64,000 nt of DNA, taken from assembly GCA_036417435.1 (NCBI GenBank), contig CM070910.1:70726784-70790783 (forward strand), read 5' to 3'. The DNA comes from Inia geoffrensis. Taxonomy: Eukaryota; Chordata; Mammalia; Artiodactyla; Iniidae. The position numbers were made by a program, and so were the translations under genes. This document shows, piece by piece, positions 45,701 to 57,700 of this stretch (positions are counted from its first letter, which is position 1; each line of letters opens with the position of its first letter). Below the pieces are notes generated by a model, which searched no databases, was not told the origin of the DNA, and saw only the letters and a program-made list of their open reading frames with translations.

Positions 45701-48700
45701 ATTATTAGTTTATTTGTCCTTTGGTATGAATAATTCCTCAGGTATGAGAAGCATTCCAAATTACATTTAAAAATTTTTCTGTGTTCATCTTATAATATTA
45801 TAACAATTCAAAAGTTTTACCTTCAACATAGTTAAAAAGTGGAAGAGTTTAAATACGTATAATTTAATTGTTAAATTAAAAAAATTAACTTTTAAAATAA
45901 TTGTCCTGTCACTGGCAAAAACACACCAGAAGATAGTAACTTTGTTGTAGCCATTTTGTTAAGGCTACTGTACTGTCAGAAAAAAATATAGAAAAGTGTT
46001 TCTTTTTTTTATTAGTAAACTTTACTTTTTAGAGCAGTTTTAAGTTTACAGAAAAACTGAGCAGGAATTATAGAGAGTTCCCATATATTTCCCCCCTTCC
46101 CTATTATTAACACCTTGCATTGGTTGGTACATTTGTTACAATTGATATGCCAGTACTGAGACATTATTATTAACTAAAGTCCATAGGTTTTGTTTTTTGG
46201 TTTTTGGTTTTTTTTGCGGTACGCGGGCCTCTGACTGTTGTGGCCTCTCCCGTTGCGGAGCACAGGCTCTGGACGCGCAGGCTCAGTGGCCATGGCTCAT
46301 GGGCCCAGCCGCTCCACGGCATGTGGGATCCTCCTGGACCGGGGCACGAACCCGTGTCATCTGCATCGGCAGGCAGACTCTCAACCACTGCGCCACCAGG
46401 GAAGCCCCATAGTTTTTATTAGGGTTTTACTCTTCATATTGTACATTCTGTGGATTACGACAAATGCTTAATGCCATGTATCCATCAACACAACATCATA
46501 CTGAATAGTTTCACTGCCCACCCCCCGCCCCCTGTGTTTCACCTATTTATTCCTCCCTCCTTCCTTCATGAACCCCTAGCAACCACTGATCTTTTTACTC
46601 TTTCTACAGCTTTGCCTTTTCCAGATGTCATATAGTTGGAATCATACTGTAGCCTTTTCAGACTGTAGCCTTTTCTTTCATTTAGAACTATCATTTAAGG
46701 CTCCTCCCTGTCTTTTTGTGGAGTTGATAGCTCATTTTATTGCTCAATTATATTCCATTGTACAGATGTACCACAGTTTGTTTATCCATTCATCTTTTGA
46801 AGGATATCTTGGTTGCTTCTAAATTTTGGCAATTATGAATAAAGCTGCTATAAATATTTATGTGCAGGTTTTTGTGTGGGAAAATTATTTTTAATATGGT
46901 CTTAATTTTGTTGTAAAGACAAACACTTTGAACTCAGGATATGAGTAAATTGAGTCTTTTATTTTTTAATCGATCAGTTTAATAAAATATCCAAGTTATT
47001 TTGTTTCTGTGAAAGTGCTGTCATATATATAGACCAGTTTGACTGAAATTTATCCTTGATTCTTTGCAAGAGAAGGGTTGCTAAATTGCTACTATTCATG
47101 CAAAAAATGGTCCTCAATTACAAAATCAGCATAAAATGCTAGATTGGATTCATTAATGACATTGTAATTAATGAATTCCATAGAATTAAAAGGCCAGAGA
47201 ATTAGAAGGACAGCATTTTATCCAAAGGTCCTGGTGTTCTAAATATTATAACAGTGAATTAGACTTGTAAAAAAGGTTTTCAGGTTTTTGATTTTTCTTC
47301 TCTTTCATGCATGAATTTGTTTTCTAAATTCTTTGGCTCCACAATTGTGTATACTCAGGAAATTAAAGGTTCAGCTCTTTATACATATTCATTTTTACTT
47401 TCTTGGTGTTCTCTCCTTAACCTGCCTCTTGAGAGTAGGAATTACAAAGAAGTTTTCTATGTAAGTCCTTCTATCACCCTTAGAAATGTTGAAAATATAT
47501 ACATTAGAAGCACTGGTTTAATTTAAATTCAGTAGTAATTGAAGGATCTTATATCAGTCTTTCACCCTGAAGTTATCTCTTTGTTGTGGATTCTGGGGAC
47601 TTTTCCTTTTGTGGTCTGAAAACTGCCCACTAATTAGACAGGAGATATACTGGTGATTAGTGGGGATTAATCCATGCCCCCGTTTTTCAGCATCTATATA
47701 TTATGTGTGAATGCTTAATTGCACCAGATATTATAATTACTTGTGCATTTTGCATAGCAGCTTTTTCAGTGTTAACTATTTAATGACTGTTTACTGAGGT
47801 GGAAACTGAGACTCAAAGGGATTATATCATTTAACATCATCAGTTAATAAAGAAGTAGAACTGGGATTTAGCATAGCTTAGTCTTCTTATTTTAAATCCC
47901 TGCTCATGATATAAATTTTTAAAAGACCTGTACCCCAAATTCTTGGGGCAAAATGCATGGTAAACAATTGTATAATGATAAAATAAAGTACATTCTTATA
48001 AAAACTATGTCCTTGTTTGCCAGTCCTTCTTTTGTACCTCTGGCACAGGTAGCCTTTTTTTACTTTCTTAGTTCTCACACCATTAGAATGTATGTTTTGG
48101 CTTTTCTTTGGTAAATGTGCCTGCACTCTGTCAATGAAAATAGAAATAAATTGTAAAAAATAAATGCCATTTGAATTAGGGTTAAGATTCCCTTCACAGA
48201 CTTCATGATTTTAAAACTTGGCTCAGAATGCAAATAGGGGAGAAAGCATGACTTGTTTTTCTCCTGCTCGTTTTTAAAGTATTAGTTTAGTGTTTGGCCT
48301 TTTAAGAAAACTTTTTGTTAGTGTAACTTTTATCATCAGTTAATGTTTATTAAGTAATCTAACTTCATGGACTTCCACCATATACCATTCTGTACCTTTT
48401 GTGTCCTATACTGTGGGCAGAAGATGCAGAACTGAACCAAGGAAGCCAGTTTCTACACTCTAATTTCCTCAAAGGGTTACCTGAATGATTTTGATTAGAA
48501 CTTTAAGAGGGATTTTTTGTTTGTTTGTTTGTTTGTTTGCAGTACGCGGGCCTCTCACTGTTGTGGCCTCTCCCGCCGCAGAGCACAGGCTCCGGACGCG
48601 CAGGCCCAGCGGCCATGGCTCACGGGCCCAGCCGCTCCGCAGCATGTGGGATCTTCCCGGACCGGGGCACGAACCCATGTCCCTTGCATCGGCAGGCGGA

Positions 48701-51700
48701 CTCCCAACCACTGCGCCACCAGGGAAGCCCTAAGAGGGATTTTTAAAATATTTGCAGGGGATGAACAGAATGTAGCGTTTGATAACAAAAGCTTTGTGTG
48801 TGCTGGAAGATGTTTTCTGTAGTTTTTTCCACTTTAAACAATTTGCTTTTCTTTAATATACTTTGTAATGACCTGAGTTTAAAGTTTTGTTTACCAAGGG
48901 TGAAAGAGCTTTTTTATCAGTTAATTTTGAATAATTAAAAAACTTCCAGGGCTTCCCTGATGGCACAGTGGTTGAGAGTCCGCCTGCTGGTGCAGGGGAC
49001 ACGGGTTCGTGCCCCAGTCCGGGAAGATCCCGCATGCCGCAGAGCGTCTAGGCCCGTGAGCCATGGCTGCTGAGCCTGCGCGTCCGGAGCCTGTGCTCCG
49101 CAACGGGAGAGGCCACAACAGTGAGAGGCCCACGTACCGCAAAAACAAAAACAAACAAACAAACAAAACTTCCAGCAAAGAGGAAACTTACTTTCTGTAT
49201 ATCCTTTTTGTGAAAAATTTCCCAGTAGAATATATATTGGAAAGAAAGGAAGGCTAAGAAAGGAATGGCTGTGTTACATTAATTTGTATTTGTTAGTGGA
49301 AATGGCTGAAGTTATTTAACATTGTTAACTTCTTCCAATATTTATTTTTTATCTCTATTTATAGTAGAAAATACAGAGTTTTTACAGCAAGCTGCTTTAG
49401 AAGAATATGGTCCGGAGCTTCATGTGGCTTTGAGGAGTCGAAGAGATGAATTACATTATTTAAGGAAACTTACTGAACTACTTTTTCCTTATATTTTGCC
49501 TCCGAAAGCAACAGACTGCAGGTAAATAGACTAGAAAATGTCATAGCATACCATACCGTATGTATATTGCTATTCTTGATCATAATAGGAATACACTAAA
49601 ACTAGAGATTAGGCTATGATATAATTTTTCATTTAAGAAATATAATTTATCAGGTCTTAAAATGCCATTTTAGGTACTAAGCATTCATGATGTACTGTGT
49701 TGCTAAGAATTTTTTCTTGGAAATTGATCGTAGGAAATCAAAGACAAATGTAAAAAATTAATTTTCTTACTTGAGATCATTATACTTTATTACTTCCTTG
49801 GTGTTTCTTTTAAAAGACATGCATATTATGATTCACTGGCAGAAACACTTTGAACAAATTATACAGACAAGTTTGGGTTTTAAGATATTCACCTGGGAAG
49901 TATAGTTAGAGGTCGTTTAGTCCAGCCTCCCTTATTTCTGAAAGAGCATGTTTAGATTATTCCATAAAGTTAGCTCTTTACTCTTATCCTAATAATCCTT
50001 AGAGAAAAAGACCATGGCTTATTTTTATTTATTTATTTATTTATTTAAATTGAAGTATAATTTATAATGTTAAATTAGTTTCAGGTGTACAACATAGTAA
50101 TTCAATATTTTTATAGATTATACTCCATTTAGAGTTATTACAAAATAATGGCTGTATTTCCCTGTGCTGTACAGTACATACAACCATGGCTTATTTTTAG
50201 TGATGTACTTTAAATATTACTTTATTGTCTTTAAATTTTTTAATTAAATTAAAAAAAATTTTAAATATTTTAATTAAAATATTTTTACTTTAAACAAATT
50301 GTTTTATAATAATTTAAATTAATTATAAAAATTATACTATTACAAATATTAGGATTTACATATTAATTTATTATATGTAAAATTTTCATATTTGATGTGG
50401 TGTTTTTCTAATGCTCACTCAGGTTCCTCCTGCTGAGGAAATGCTTTTTTCCTCTTCAGTAGTATTCTCTTTTAGCCAGTTAAGGGCTCTGGGTGCGGTC
50501 TGTGAACCAGTAGCATGAGCGTTACTTGGGGGCTTGTTAGAGGTGGCGGAATCTCAGGGCATCCCCAGACCTACTGATCATAGTCTGCATAATAACAAGG
50601 TTCCCGGGTAAGAACTGATGTAAATCACTAAATATGTACAATATTGTTCCTTTTTCCAGATCCCTGACCTTACTTTTAAGAGAGATTCTCTCTGGTTCAG
50701 TGTTCCTCCCTTCTTTGGATTTCCTAGCTGATCCAGTAAGACGTAAAAAACATTTTTTTCTTTAATTGTGATAAGATACATAAAATATAAAATTTACCAT
50801 CTTAAATGTTTTTCTATGTACAGTTCAGTGGTATTAAATACATTTATATTGTTGAGCAACCACCACCATTACCTATCTCCAGAACTCTTTTTATCTTGTA
50901 AAACTGAAACTCTGTACCCTTGTAAACAGTAATTCTCTATTCCTCCTGGCCCCTGGCAGCTCTACTTCCTGATTGTACTTTCTGTCTCTATGAATTTGAC
51001 TACTCTAGTTACCACACATTAGTAGAATGATGCAGTATTTGCAGTATTTGGCTTATTTTACTTAGCATAATATCCTCAGTGTTCATCTGCATTGTAGCAT
51101 ATATCAGAATTCCCTTCCTTTTCAAGGCTGAGTAATATTTCATTTTAGGTATATGTTACATTTTGCTTATTCATTCATCTATTGATGGATACTTGGGCTG
51201 CTTTTACTTTTGATCCAGTAAGATTTTGAAGAAATAGGGATAATTGATAAATGTTTTGAATGCCAAAGTCAGAATAACTTTTCTTTTCCCATTTTCACAA
51301 AAGTTGGGAACCCTGTATTGTAGATTTTTTTTTTTAAGATTTATTTATTATTTATTTATTTTATTTATATTTGGCTGCATTGAGTCTTAGTTGCGGCATG
51401 CGGGATCTTTGTTGAGGCATGTGGGATCTTTCGTTGTGCTGCGTGGGCTCTTCATTGCGGTGCGTGGGCTTCTCTCTGGTTGTGGCATGTGGGTTTTCAC
51501 CTCTAGTTGTGGCACGCAGGCTGCAGGTCGTGTGGGCTCTGTAGTTTGTTGTATGCAGGCTCTCTAGTTGAGGTGGTTGAGCTCAGTAGTTGTGGTGCAT
51601 GGGCTTAGTTGCCCTGTGGCATGTGGGTTCTTCCCGGACCAGGGATTGAACCAGTGTCCCCTGCATTGGAAGGTGGATTCTTTACCACTGGACCACCAGG

Positions 51701-54700
51701 GAAGTCCAAAGAACCTCTGAAGAGCCCTGTATTGTAGATTTTTAAAAAGTCCCTCTGTATTACATAGGTGCAGATGCTTTGCCACTGCTCCATTTGTTTC
51801 TTCATTTTTCCAGAAACTTTCATAATATGATAAAAGCTTTGAGAATTCTGGGCAGAACGCGGTAATGGATTTATTTTGATCTTTGTTTATTATTTTCCAT
51901 TAGGATACTGTGAATCATTTGCTTATCATCTTCATAGATGACAGTCCAGTGAGTATTGAACGTGTTAGAAAATACTTCAGATCGCATTGAGTTTTGATTC
52001 ACATCTGTAAAATCAAATGACATGTTACTGAATTAATTAATTCTTTCTTCAAAGCCTGAAAAAGCAACTGAACCACCTTCCCCTTTGGTTCCCTTCTTGC
52101 AGAAATTTGCAGAACCTAGAAATAAAAAACCATCTGTAAGTATTTTTAGCAATAGCTTATATTACTTTTGATATAAACAATTTTATCATGTATTTACATA
52201 GCTCTAACTTACTCTTTCTCCCATGTTGTATCAAGGTGCTGAAGTTAGAATTGAAGCAAATCAGAGAGCAACAAGATCTCTTATTTCGGTTTATGAACTT
52301 TCTGAAACAAGAAGGAGCAGTGCACGTGTTGCAAATTTGTCTGACTGTGGGTGAGGCTTATCTGTGTACTTTACTAAAGTCATTGTTAAATTTTGTCATA
52401 TGTTTGACTGTTTAGATCAGATGTTGTAGCTGTCATCTGTTATTGTACTAAATTTCATTTGCTAGATACTCTAAGAGTACCTGTGAGTTCTCTCTCAAGT
52501 GTCCGCTCCTTTCCACATTGGAACATAATCTGTAACTGACTTCAACCAAATCCTCTTAGCAGAAAAATAACTGCTAAAAATTCAGAATAATGAAAATATG
52601 TTAAAGACCCAGTCATTAGCACTTTGTCACAGTTTTTATTAAGGATTATTTTGATTCAATAATCAAATACAAAAATGTTTTATTTTGGCTAGAAGTTCTA
52701 TAACGTCTTACATTATTAGAGTTAGAGACACTGTATGGACTCTGTAAGCAGACTAATTTTTTAATGTACCTAATTTCTTTTTTAAATATAGCTTTTTAAA
52801 AATTGAGGTATAATTTACAGTGAAACTCATAGAACTTAAATATACAGTTTAATCAGTTTTGACAAATCTGCACTCTTTATAACCTACAAACCTACACCTT
52901 TATTGAGATAAAGACCATTTCCATCACCCTAGAAAGTTCCCTTAGGGCCCTTCCCAAATGATCCACCCCTGCTCCCACTCCTGCCAAAGCAATCACTGAT
53001 CTCATTTCTCTCACCACAGATTAATTTTGCCTGTACAGTTTCGTTATATAAATGGAATCTCATAGCATGTACTCTTTTGTGCCTGAGTTCATTGATTGAG
53101 GATAGTGCTTTTTAAGATTGAATCATGGTGTTGTGTAGATGAGTGGTTTGCTCTTTTTTATTGCTATGTGTAGTATTCTTTTGTATGAGGGTACCACTCT
53201 TTCTTTATTCATTCTCCTTGTAGGTGGCTATCTGGACTGCTTCCACTTTTTGGCTATTCTGAATAAAGCTGCTGTGCACATTCTTAACACACACACGTGC
53301 ACACACACACATATTTTGGCCCTGATAGTTATTGGCATATTTACTTTTCTGGTGGTCTTTATTTTTTTCTGCAGAACTGGTTTCTATATCATTTTCCTTC
53401 TGCTGAAGTACTTTTTTTTTTTTTGGCATTTCTTATAGTACCATTCAGCTGGGGGTAAATTCTCTTAACGTTTGCCTGAAAAGATGTTATTTTATATTCA
53501 TTTTAAAAGGATATTTTCACCAAATATAAAATTTTAGGTTGATGGGTTTTTCTCTTTCAACATTCTAAATCATTCTTCCATTACCTTTTGAACAGCACCA
53601 TTGTTTCTCAGGAGAAATTAACTTCCATTCTTATGTTTGTTCCCCTGTATGTATGTCCCTTTTCTCCCTGATTGGTTTTTCAGTTTTCTCTTTATTTGGA
53701 GGTTTCAGCAATGTGACTGTAATGTGTAGTTTAAAAAAAATTTATTCTGCTTGGATTTTACTTGAATGTTGGTGTTTTTCATCATTTTTGAAAATTCTTG
53801 GCTGTTACCTCTTCAAGTATTCTGCCTTATTTTCTCTCTCCTTTCTTTTTGAGACTCCAATTATATGAATTTGCTATCATCCCAAAGATCTTATATGTTC
53901 TGTTCTAGTTTTTCCTTTTTTAAAAAACTCCTTCCTTACCTCACTGGGTTTCAGTTTGGATAATTAAGAATTAAGGGGTAAGCTCCATATTACCTCTTGT
54001 ATTAAAAAAAAAAAAAGGCAGTCAAGGACTTCCCTGGTGGCGTAGTGGTTGAGAGTCTGCCTGCCGATGCAGGGGACAGGGGTTCGTGCCCCGGTCCGGG
54101 AGGATTCCACATGCTGTGGAGCGGCTGGGCCCGTGAGCCATGGCTGCTGAGCCTGCGCGTCCAGAGCCTGTGCTCCACAGAAGTGAGAGGCCCGCATACA
54201 GCAAAAAAAAAAAAAAAAAAAAAGGCAGTCAATATTTTGGCTTTCCTAATGCTGTTCTTTCTCATTTTAGAAAAAAAAGATTGATTTGTTCAGACTCTGA
54301 GCTCCATCACTAGTCTACAGCCTCCATGATGGACAGAAATATTGTTTAAAAACATTGGGACTAATAAAAGCCTTAGTTTTCACTGTTATTTAGGGAATCA
54401 GATTTCAAATATTAAGACCCTTGGTATAAGAAATTAATCCAATATGTTCTTTAAACAGAATTTTACAAGTGTGTTTATTATTCTAAATTTTAGAAAATTT
54501 GTATTGCTATGGAAATATTTATGCATTTTATATTCGTATATAAAATATTTGATTGAGCTTCTCTTTCATCTCAGCAGTCGTTTTACTCCTAATTAAATCT
54601 TTTTAAAAAGCTTAAAATGATGAGTAGATTGCTTATATTTGCTGCTTTTAATATTGATTACAATTAGAGTGGGAACATGAAGTTTTCATTGAGTAGTTCT

Positions 54701-57700
54701 ATTCTATGAAAATAATTCTTTTTTTTTTATTCTTTCTGAATTTGCTAGAGGAATTCAATGACAGAATTTTGCGACCAGAGTTATCAAATGATGAAATGCT
54801 ATCTCTTCATGAAGAGTTGCAAAAGATTTATAAAACATATTGTTTGGATGAAAGTATTGACAAAATTCGATTTGATCCCTTCATTGTAGAAGAGATTCAA
54901 AAAAGTAGGTAAAAGATAAGGATGAATTCTGTAGCTCTTTTACTCTTTTCAGAGTTTTCTCTTGTATTCCCTGCTTATTGCAACAGCTGTGTGAGATACA
55001 CAGGCAGGCATTATCCTATTTTACTAACAAGATGAAAGCTTTGATGAAGAAACTTATTCACAATTCACATAACTAATACTTGCCAGAACTGGAGCTTGGT
55101 TGTTCTAATTCCTCTCTAGTGTGATCTGCACCTTACAGTGGATTTTCTGCAAAACAGTCTTAGTATTGTTTGTATGCTCTTTTCACTGTAATGAATTTTA
55201 AACTAATATATAATGTATTTGTGCTTTTCATAAACAATTTTTGCAATATAATTTTTTTAACAGTTGCTGAAGGCCCATATATAGATGTTGTGAAACTTCA
55301 GACTATGAGATGTCTTTTTGAAGCATATGAACATGTACTTTCTCTCTTGGAAAATGTGTTTACTCCTATGTTTTGCCACAGTGATGAGGTTAGTCAAAAT
55401 ATTAATCTTGTTTAAAGATTTTCGCTCAAAATTTATTAGTGGCTTTGATATCGTTACATGAGTAATGCAAATAACAAAATAAACAGAAAAATAAAACATG
55501 GTTAATTAAGAAAATGAATACTATTTTCCACTACATAAGTTAATGGAGATTAGAAGCTGGTTATAAAAACAATTCTTAATACCAAAACCATGTTTGTATA
55601 TATGTGACTAGAAGATTGCAACCAAATTGGTCTATCTGATTTGCCATATGCCAGAGTGGCTTTGTAGTGGTGATGCAGAAACCCCATTCTTCTTCTTTTT
55701 AAAATATCTATTTATTTATTTATTTGGCTGAGCTGGGTCTTAGTTGTGGCACGCAGGATCTTTAGTTGCAGCGTGCAGGATCTAGCTACCTGACCAGGGA
55801 TCGAACCCGGGTCCCCTGGATTGGGAACAGAGTCTTAACCGTGGGACCACGAGGGAAGTCCCCCATTCTTCTTGTATATACATTATTTACAGACTTGTAG
55901 AACTCAAGTGGCTTGAATACCTCCATTTGCAATATCTTAATCCTTACTCTGTTTGACTGTGGTTGTATTCACTTGATTTAAGTAATGTTTCCTCTAAGCT
56001 CAGATCAGTAAGGTGAAGTAGCAAGTTTCAATATCAAATATTGGTTTAATAAATCATAATTATTTTTTAAGTATTTCAGACAACTTTTAAGAGGTGCAGA
56101 ATCACCAACACGCAATTCAAAACTCAACAGGTAGGTATATTCAATCATATATATGTTTTTCTTTTTTTTGGTTCTTGTTGACGCTAATCATTCTGTGATA
56201 ACATCATTATCTTTATTAATCTGGTTTCCTTGCTATATAAGTAGACAAGATTACTAAGGAATTGTAGAGCTGTACTACATATAATAATGTGAAAATGCCT
56301 GACATTCTTTCAGAAAAATTTAACAGGATATATACACCATTGCCTTGTTAATCTCATAATTATTATTGCTTGATCACCTGCTTTATTGGAGACTGTGGAC
56401 TGCATGCATAATTGAAATCCACAGATAACTCAGTTTTAGAGAGTAGTTTGTTTTTTTCCCATTTATTAATTTTAGTGAAACTCCTGTATAGGACTGCGTA
56501 AGAGGAAGTGGTTTTTTTACCTTATTAGCCTGCTGAGCAGCTAAATGTAAGTCAGAGTCATAACCTCAGAGATGGAAAGCTGTCTTTGCCACTTGGCGAA
56601 CACCTAGTTGTCTTCAACATATTAAGGCACTAATTTTGCTGGCTTCAGAATATAAAATTAATAGGAAGAAAATATAGGTTGTTTCCATTCTGGGTACTGC
56701 TTATAGTCTTTTAAAATATGTTTTTCTTTATATTGACCTGACTCTTAACGTTAGCTATCAGTCTTGTCAGGACTCTGCTTCTGTGATACTTGATTGATTT
56801 ACCTATATATCAACAGAATAAGTAAAAGCCTTTCTTAACATTCTTTCATTGAAAATTTAGAGTAGCATTGCTGATTTGCTGTTAGATGACTTAAAATATG
56901 TAAAATGTTTATTCATATATTTTATGTCTTCATTCTATTTAATTGCATTTAAAAAGTAAAATTTTAATGCATGTTAATTAATGTTAACCTACTCTTCTGT
57001 TTCATTCCATACTTAAAGCATAACTTAAAAAATATTTAGGGAACTTTTGTTAACTTTGCTTCTTAGCTTAAGTCATAACTTAAAAAAATACTCAAACTAA
57101 GAACGTGTGGAGCATGCACAATTATATCTAATATAGACATGAATTCCATATTAGAAAATAGAAGTTTGTTTTCGATGCCAAGTTTTTGGTGGCTTAGTCT
57201 CTGAATATTTTCCACTGTATCAAACAAATGGTTTGCCTAAATGAGGGCAAAAAACCAGAATTATTTCCTGACATACTGAGTTTTTAAAAACTTTCTTTAA
57301 AATGATCTAGAATTCAGATCCCAACCCCCCCAAAATAGCCATTGTGTTTGTTTCTCTTTTCTTTATCATGTTATTCATAATGCTATCCATCTGTGTAACT
57401 TTTAAAGCTTTTAAATTTTGTTTTATGTTCTAAAGTGAAACTTGTTTAATATCTGGGCTTTCTCTTTCTCTTTTCCTTGTGTAATTTCACATGTCTGTTA
57501 TTGCAGAAGTAGCCTAAGTTTGGATGATTTTCGGTAAGTCTTGAGACAGCATGTGATTCTTTTCTGTATAAATTATCTGTTTAACTCCAATTACTGCCTT
57601 TATATCAGGTATTTGGGATATCCTTTTCTTTTTTTTTTTGGCCATGCTGCACAGCTTGAGGGATCTTAGTTCCTGGACCAGGGATTGAACCTGGGCCAGG

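Larger units (their letters stand above)
44624..49364 (+). other. SNX14: SNX14 intron 7
   Basis: 4.7 kb. Repeats are listed separately. Stretches 46880-47760 and 47890-48500 hold nothing I recognise apart from AT-rich intron. Confidence 0.85.
49522..50659 (+). other. SNX14: SNX14 intron 8
   Basis: 1.1 kb. Old L1 tail at about 50044-50190, an AT-only stretch at 50220-50390, and a MER5-type element at 50497-50630. Confidence 0.85.
52351..54748 (+). other. SNX14: SNX14 intron 12
   Basis: 2.4 kb, mostly reversed L1 (52790-53965), a CA repeat and a SINE. 54233-54740 is unassigned. Confidence 0.85.

Noticed and set aside
46170..46471. Overlapping ORFs on both strands, repeated near 17550, 48485, 48921, 54002 and 58377
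   Set aside because: All are translations of the GC-rich CHR-1 SINE, which is why they look alike at six places.
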